64,000 nucleotides of DNA from Amphritea japonica ATCC BAA-1530 (GTDB lineage Bacteria; Pseudomonadota; Gammaproteobacteria; Pseudomonadales; Balneatricaceae): NCBI RefSeq assembly GCF_016592435.1, contig NZ_AP014545.1:744001-808000 (forward strand), in the 5' to 3' direction. The notes beneath the pieces are model-generated. The model was not told the DNA's origin. It made no database searches and saw nothing but the letters and a program-made list of their open reading frames with translations. The position numbers and the translations under genes are program-made. Each line of letters begins with the position of its first letter. Position 1 is the stretch's first letter. This document shows positions 63,849 through 64,000 of this stretch, piece by piece.

Positions 63849-64000
63849 CAGTAGGTGTCTGCGTTACTGATGTCGAGTTGATCCAGCTTTTGGTAATAAG
63901 GTGTCAGATCCTCTTTTTCACCAAAGCGGGGGTAGTCATGCATCTTCAGATAGGGGCGGGAATTCACCTCGAGGAAGATACACTTCTGATCTTTATAGGA
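63848..64000 (-). CDS. ATP-grasp ligase, C-terminal end only
   Basis: Only the last 50 residues are in the window. They include FLEVNSRPYLKMHDYPRFGE, whose EVNxRP is the metal-binding end of an ATP-grasp fold (carboxylate-amine ligases, cyanophycin-synthetase-like). The frame is open to the window edge. The stop overlaps the MFS start by one base. Which ligase it is cannot be told from this fragment. Confidence 0.6.
   Translation of the reverse strand, partial: SYKDQKCIFLEVNSRPYLKMHDYPRFGEKEDLTPYYQKLDQLDISNADTY

Noticed and set aside
1-64000. tRNA, rRNA, insertion sequences and prophage genes
   Set aside because: Looked for across intergenic regions and the long frames; none could be supported.

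Overview
The window reads as chromosome of a marine gammaproteobacterium, most likely an Oceanospirillales member (Neptunomonas/Amphritea/Neptuniibacter type). This rests on gene content: a complete type VI secretion system (T6SS), a ProXWV betaine importer, a BCCT transporter and FolX. No 16S or other phylogenetic marker is present, so the placement is inference.

Region 1 (1-4395) holds the 3' end of a very large surface protein built from 99-residue repeats, followed by a SapC-family protein. The SapC stop lies 7 nt before tssA, so a surface/adhesion module runs straight into the T6SS operon.

Region 2 (4403-41658) is a complete T6SS locus. The first operon is tssA-B-C-E-F-G-clpV-vasH. Next is a cargo island: vgrG, a DUF4123 adaptor, a 1214-residue VasX-like membrane effector, a two-helix putative immunity protein, an AT-rich orphan and PAAR. 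A SPOR-domain gene lies on the opposite strand. Then come an unrecognised gene with hcp, and finally tssJ-K-L-M-tagF-pppA-ppkA and a small membrane protein. Near-perfect -24/-12 (sigma-54) promoters precede vgrG and hcp, and the VasH activator is encoded directly upstream of vgrG. Structural genes and spike/tube genes therefore look separately controlled. PpkA, PppA and TagF suggest post-translational control, but no FHA-domain gene is seen.

Region 3 (41659-49700) holds a small lipoprotein, a COG0523 GTPase behind a perfect Zur-like palindrome, a MarR regulator divergent from a glycine betaine ABC transporter (proX-proW-proV with an internal terminator), a DUF817 membrane protein and a TSUP exporter.

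Region 4 (49713-58406) looks like an uncharacterised catabolic locus. It has a DUF3726 protein, a 573-residue conserved protein of unknown function, a LysR regulator, an aldehyde dehydrogenase, a membrane-dipeptidase-like protein lacking part of its metal site, a divergent BCCT transporter and a RidA protein. The same ATAAG-N5-CTTAT operator lies before both the left and the right transcription units, tying them to one LysR regulator. This is the best candidate for an undescribed system.

Region 5 (58665-64000) is housekeeping: a truncated haemoglobin, a VF530 protein, an NmrA-like oxidoreductase, FolX, an NRDE/TANGO2 protein, a DinB-like protein, an MFS transporter and the end of an ATP-grasp ligase. 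A family of about 65-bp double-hairpin repeats with covarying stems recurs at gene 3' ends between 47.6 and 58.5 kb.
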